A DNA stretch of 38,948 nt from NCBI GenBank assembly GCA_018666805.1, contig JABIXB010000020.1, forward strand, positions 1-38,948, given 5' to 3'. The DNA comes from Rhodospirillaceae bacterium (lineage in GTDB: Bacteria > Pseudomonadota > Alphaproteobacteria > UBA828). The notes beneath the pieces were generated by a model. It saw only the letters and a program-made list of their open reading frames with translations. It ran no database searches and was not told where the DNA came from. Below, one piece after another: positions 35,667-38,948 of the stretch. Position numbers and translations under genes: made by a program. Every line of letters begins with the position of its first letter. Within the stretch, counting starts at the first letter, position 1.

Positions 35667-37234
35667 AACCGCTTGAGGCGGCGGCGCGCCACCTGAAGGC
35701 CGGGCGGCTGGAAGAAGCGGCGGCGCTTTGCCTGGCGGCGACCGAGCGCCAGCCTGACAGCAGCGCCGCATGGTATCTCCTCGGCAATGTGCGCGCCGGG
35801 CAAAACCGGCCCGGGGATGCCGCGCGCTGTTACCGGCGCGTCCTTGCCATCCGGCCCGACTTCGCCGAGGCGTACAATAATCTCGGCGCCGTGCTGCAAC
35901 TCCAGGAGCGCTCGAAACGCGCCGCCGCGTGCTTCCGCCGTGCCATTACGCTCAAGCCCGACTATGCCCAGGCGCATTGTAATCTCGGTGTCGCGCTCAG
36001 GCGGCTCGGCAAGCTCGAGCAGGCTATCGCCTGCCAGCGGCGCGCCCTTGAAATTGCGCCCGACTACGCCAAGGCGCATTACAATTTGGGCAACGCCCTG
36101 AAAGAGGCGTGCGAAGTGGGCGCCGCCATCGACGCCTATCTTGGCGCGATCGCGCACGATGCCGGGCATGCCGAAGCGCATAATAATCTCGGTACGGTTT
36201 TCGAAGGCCAGGGCGGTAAGGAGAAGGCGCTGGCCGAGTTCTCCCAGGCGATGGCGATGGACGAAAACTATATTGAGGCGCACTACAATTTCGCCATTTT
36301 GCACCGCTTTCAAAAGAACGACCCCACCCTCGCCAGGCTGCGCCAGCTCTCCCGCCAGGAAGGCCAGAGCGCGCAGAATAGGAACCGCCTCGCCTTCGCC
36401 CTGGCCAAGGCGGACGCGGATCTCGGCGATTATGACAGCGCCTTCGCGCGCTTCGCCGCGGCCAATGCGGCGCGCCGCCAGCGCTTCAGCTATGACAGGG
36501 CGGCCACCGACCAAGAGATCGAAGAAATCATCAAAGCCAATCCGGAACCACGCGGAGGTGTGCCTGCAACGGAGAAGCAAAGCGCTCCCGTTCCGATCTT
36601 CATCCTCGGCCTTTCGCGCAGCGGCAAAAGCCTGGTCGAAGCACTGCTCGCCAGCCAGGCCAGCGTGTTTGCCGCCGGCGAAAGCGAACATTGGCAACGC
36701 CTCAGGCGCGCCATGCAACGCAAAGCGCCCAGCCAAGACATCTCGGCCGAGCTTGGCCAAGTCTACCGCGCCGAGATGCGCCGCCTCGCCGGCGGTGCGC
36801 GCTTCATGGTGAGCACGCTCGACACCAATGCTCTCTCGCTCGGCGAAATCAGCGCTGCTCTGCCGGAGGCGCGCTTTATCTTGTGCCGGCGCGAGGCGCT
36901 CGACATTGCCCTCCTGATCTATTTCAAGCGCTACGAGCAAGGCCACACGCACGCCTATGATTTCGGCGATATCGCCCATTTTATGGCTGGGAGTGCTAGG
37001 CTCCAGGCCCATTGGCAAGGCCTCTACGGCGCACGCATCTTGACGGTCGAATATGAAACGCTGGTGTGCGACGCCAGCGCGGTGGCGGCGCAAATTTCAG
37101 CCCATACGGGGATTGGGCTCAATGCGGAAATCGCGCTACCGGAATTTCATAGTGATGAGATCGGCGGCTGGAAATGTTATGAAAAACATCTTCAGCCACT
37201 TCGCGACGCCCTCATTCAACGGAGATTAGTGTGA
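35663..37234 (+). CDS. TPR-repeat protein fused to a sulfotransferase-like domain
   Basis: A 523-residue two-part protein. Residues about 35-240 hold tetratricopeptide repeats, with cores [44 protein letters not shown] and [11 protein letters not shown]. From about residue 311 a sulfotransferase domain starts with the PAPS-binding loop [20 protein letters not shown] (the arginine, glycine and lysine fit the 5'-phosphosulfate loop), and [20 protein letters not shown] fits the 3'-phosphate region. The loop residue S replaces the usual T in places. Substrate is unknown; TPRs suggest a protein or assembled partner. ATG overlaps the ubiD stop (ATGA) and its stop overlaps the next gene (GTGA). Confidence 0.85.
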   Translation: MKPLEAAARHLKAGRLEEAAALCLAATERQPDSSAAWYLLGNVRAGQNRPGDAARCYRRVLAIRPDFAEAYNNLGAVLQLQERSKRAAACFRRAITLKPDYAQAHCNLGVALRRLGKLEQAIACQRRALEIAPDYAKAHYNLGNALKEACEVGAAIDAYLGAIAHDAGHAEAHNNLGTVFEGQGGKEKALAEFSQAMAMDENYIEAHYNFAILHRFQKNDPTLARLRQLSRQEGQSAQNRNRLAFALAKADADLGDYDSAFARFAAANAARRQRFSYDRAATDQEIEEIIKANPEPRGGVPATEKQSAPVPIFILGLSRSGKSLVEALLASQASVFAAGESEHWQRLRRAMQRKAPSQDISAELGQVYRAEMRRLAGGARFMVSTLDTNALSLGEISAALPEARFILCRREALDIALLIYFKRYEQGHTHAYDFGDIAHFMAGSARLQAHWQGLYGARILTVEYETLVCDASAVAAQISAHTGIGLNAEIALPEFHSDEIGGWKCYEKHLQPLRDALIQRRLV

Positions 37235-38169
37235 CACAGAAAACCGCATTCGTGACCGGCGCATCGGGCTTTATCGGCGTTAATTTGGTTGATCAGTTGG
37301 GCCGCGCGGGCTGGCACGTCACCGCCATGCACCGGGCAAGCTCCAACCTTGCCTATCTATCGCGCTTTCCGGCCGAGCGCGTGATCGGCGATATCACCGA
37401 CGCCGCTTCGCTCGACACCGTCATGCCGGACGGGCTGGACGCGGTGTTCCATGTTGCCGGCAATGTCAGCTTTGATGCGGCCGGCGACGCGGCGCAGAAC
37501 GACGACAATATCATCGGCACGCGCAACATGGTCGCCACCGCCATCAAGAAAAACGCGCGGCGCTTCATTCACACCTCGTCGGGCGCCAGTTGGGGCTTGC
37601 AGGACAATATCGAGATCAACGAGGAATCAGCCAGTAATGTAGACAGCATCGCGATCAATTATTTCCGCACCAAGAAGCGCGCCGAGGAAGAAGCCCTGAA
37701 GGGCCTGGAACTTGGCCTCGATGTGGTGGTGGTCAATCCGGCCAATGTGGTCGGGCCGTTCGATGGCGTGATCTGGGGGCCGTTCATCCAGGCGGTCGCC
37801 AAGGGTGAATTGGCAACAGTCGGCACCGGCGGCGCCGCCTTTTGTCATGTCGAGGAAGTGGCGCGCGCCCATATCGCGGCCTTCGACAAGGGCACGCGCG
37901 GTGGCAAATATCTCCTCGCCGGCGCCCAGGCGAGCTTTGCCGAGGTCGGCCGGACGGTGGCGGAACTGGTCGGCGGCACGGCGCCAATAGCTTCTTCAGA
38001 GCGCGATCCCGGCATGTCGCCGGAAATGTTCAATCTGATGTCGCTCAATCAGGTGATCGATTGCTCCAAGGCGGTGCGCGAGCTTGGCTTCAAACCGGTG
38101 TCGCTGAAAGACATGTACGCCGACCTCGCCACCTGGATGCGCGCCGAGGGCCTGCTTGGCCCAGCCTGA
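37231..38169 (+). CDS. NAD(P)-dependent epimerase/dehydratase, extended SDR family
   Basis: A 312-residue extended short-chain dehydrogenase/reductase. The nucleotide loop is VTGASGFIGVNLVDQLGRAG (residues 8-27, TGxxGxxG type). The catalytic residues are S116/S117 in FIHTSSGASWG and Y144-x3-K148 in NYFRTKK. The pattern VVNPANVVGPFD is shared with dihydroflavonol-reductase and cinnamoyl-CoA-reductase-like and steroid-dehydrogenase-like members; the substrate is open. The start is GTG at 37231-37233, overlapping the previous stop by 4 bases, so the three-gene ubiD-TPR/sulfotransferase-SDR set looks translationally coupled. A 108-base GC-rich gap with short direct repeats separates it from pmbA. 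Confidence 0.92.
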   Translation: MTQKTAFVTGASGFIGVNLVDQLGRAGWHVTAMHRASSNLAYLSRFPAERVIGDITDAASLDTVMPDGLDAVFHVAGNVSFDAAGDAAQNDDNIIGTRNMVATAIKKNARRFIHTSSGASWGLQDNIEINEESASNVDSIAINYFRTKKRAEEEALKGLELGLDVVVVNPANVVGPFDGVIWGPFIQAVAKGELATVGTGGAAFCHVEEVARAHIAAFDKGTRGGKYLLAGAQASFAEVGRTVAELVGGTAPIASSERDPGMSPEMFNLMSLNQVIDCSKAVRELGFKPVSLKDMYADLATWMRAEGLLGPA

Positions 38170-38277
38170 GGGCGCTGGCATAGGCGGGTGCGCCGCACTA
38201 TATATGTAGCCGGGCGCCAATGCGCTGGCGTGCCCGCACCGATATGTTCACCTTTTTACGAAGATTAGGCCGACCCC

Positions 38278-38948
38278 ATGACCGGTAACAGCGACCCCTC
38301 TTCATTGCTCGCCACCCTGCTCGACAAGGCAAAGAAAGCCGGCGCCGACGCGGCGGATGCCATCTTTGTCAATGGCATTTCCCTGAGCACAAGTTACCGC
38401 CTTGGCAAGCCGGAGGATTTGGAGCGCTCGGAAGGGCACGATCTTGGCCTGCGCGTCCTGTTGGGCCGCCAGCAGGCGATGGTTTCAACCACCGATTTTG
38501 CCGAGGACGCGCTCGACGAATTGGTCACACGCGCCATCGCCATGGCCCGCGCGGTGCCGGAAGATCCCTATTGCGGCCTGCTTGAGCCCAACCAATTGGC
38601 GCAGCAATGGCCCGATCTTGAGCTTGCCGATAGCGGCGAGCCGGCGCCCGAACAGCTGATCGAATGGGCGAAACGGGCCGAGGAAGCGGCGCGCGCCGTG
38701 CCCGGCGTCACCAACTCAGAGGGCGGCGATGCCGGCTGGGGCCGTAGCATGAAAGCGCTGGCGACGAGCGGCGGCTTTTCCGGCAGCTATGCGACATCGA
38801 ACTTTTCCTTCAGCGTCTCGGTCCTCGCCGGCGAGGACACCGGCATGGAGCGCGATTACGACTGGTCCTCCGCCTGTTTCGAGGAAAATCTCGGCAGCCC
38901 GGAGGAAATCGGCAAAAACGCCGGCGAAGGTGCGGTGCGCCGGCTCAA
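38278..38948 (+). CDS. pmbA: PmbA/TldE metalloprotease partner, N-terminal part
   Basis: About 223 codons of a gene that continues past the right edge without a stop. ATG at 38278 reads MTGNSDPSSLLATLLDKAKK. The pattern GADAADAIFVNG, LERSEGHDLGLRVLLGRQQA and ALDELVTRAIAMARAVPEDP, then WGRSMKALATSGGFSGSYAT and DTGMERDYDWSSACF, is that of PmbA/TldE, the catalytically inactive partner of TldD. TldD/TldE form a heterodimer; tldD is at 20809 on the same strand. The C-terminal half is missing here, so completeness cannot be judged. Confidence 0.9.
   Translation, partial: MTGNSDPSSLLATLLDKAKKAGADAADAIFVNGISLSTSYRLGKPEDLERSEGHDLGLRVLLGRQQAMVSTTDFAEDALDELVTRAIAMARAVPEDPYCGLLEPNQLAQQWPDLELADSGEPAPEQLIEWAKRAEEAARAVPGVTNSEGGDAGWGRSMKALATSGGFSGSYATSNFSFSVSVLAGEDTGMERDYDWSSACFEENLGSPEEIGKNAGEGAVRRL

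Noticed and set aside
34275-35771. A 498-codon minus-strand open frame
   Set aside because: It is antisense to ubiD, which matches its family along its entire length. The frame is an artefact of GC-rich codon use.
35627-37093. A 488-codon minus-strand open frame
   Set aside because: It is antisense to the TPR-sulfotransferase gene; the regularity in its translation reflects the complement of the TPR repeats, not a second protein.
38170-38277. Possible terminator or small RNA before pmbA
   Set aside because: Short GC-rich repeats (GCGCTGGC twice) and a run of five T exist, but no clean stem is followed by the T-run.

Overview
The window looks like chromosomal DNA of a high-GC (roughly 60% by eye) aerobic alphaproteobacterium, probably Rhodospirillales-like. 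This rests on gene content and order: a coxB-coxA-ctaB-small protein-ctaG-coxC-DUF983-SURF1 operon continuing into thrC and an M16 peptidase, a plant/rhizobial-type gshA beside rsmE and ubiA, a fused single-chain gcvP, and an intergenic repeat of a kind I recall from alphaproteobacteria. I see no phage, transposase, CRISPR array, tRNA or rRNA. Most genes are packed housekeeping genes, often overlapping by 1-8 bases.

Layout. 1-638 (-): the start of an M24 peptidase-family gene and an ABM-type monooxygenase. 710-5473 (-): the glycine cleavage operon gcvT-gcvH-gcvP behind a good promoter and a tandem glycine riboswitch. 5479-6294 (-): a lipoprotein of unknown function and a dual-CDGSH iron-sulfur protein. 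6471-7870 (+): thrB-rnhA, facing a peroxiredoxin. 8652-9218 (+): YqgE/AlgH. 9238-20489 (-): a long colinear block reading coxB, coxA, ctaB, a 39-residue membrane protein, ctaG, coxC, a hairpin, DUF983, SURF1, an M32 carboxypeptidase, thrC, an M16 protease and a GNAT acetyltransferase. 20809-23395 (+): tldD and an aminotransferase, ended by a repeat element. 23505-24979 (-): an exported EF-hand protein and a Gfo/Idh/MocA oxidoreductase. 25078-28622: a divergent LysR regulator with WrbA, pirin and glutathionyl-hydroquinone reductase. 28619-32041 (-): rsmE, gshA and an aminotransferase. 32093-32977 (+): ubiA. 32978-34082 (-): two hypothetical genes, one possibly gamma-glutamylcyclotransferase-like. 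34158-38169 (+): ubiD, a TPR-sulfotransferase and an SDR epimerase/reductase, each overlapping the next by 4 bases. 38278-end (+): the start of pmbA/tldE.

Shared themes. Respiration is covered by cytochrome oxidase structural genes, their copper/heme assembly factors, and two ubiquinone-synthesis enzymes (UbiA, UbiD). Thiol and quinone-stress chemistry is covered by GshA, glutathionyl-hydroquinone reductase, WrbA, pirin and peroxiredoxin. Glycine and threonine metabolism is covered by gcvTHP, thrB and thrC. Both halves of the TldD/TldE protease are present, about 16 kb apart.

I found no clearly new defence or mobile system. The least explained parts are the ubiD/TPR-sulfotransferase/SDR operon, the pair of hypothetical genes between ubiA and ubiD, the LysR-WrbA-pirin-GHR cassette with its AT-rich control region, and the hairpin leader of coxB.
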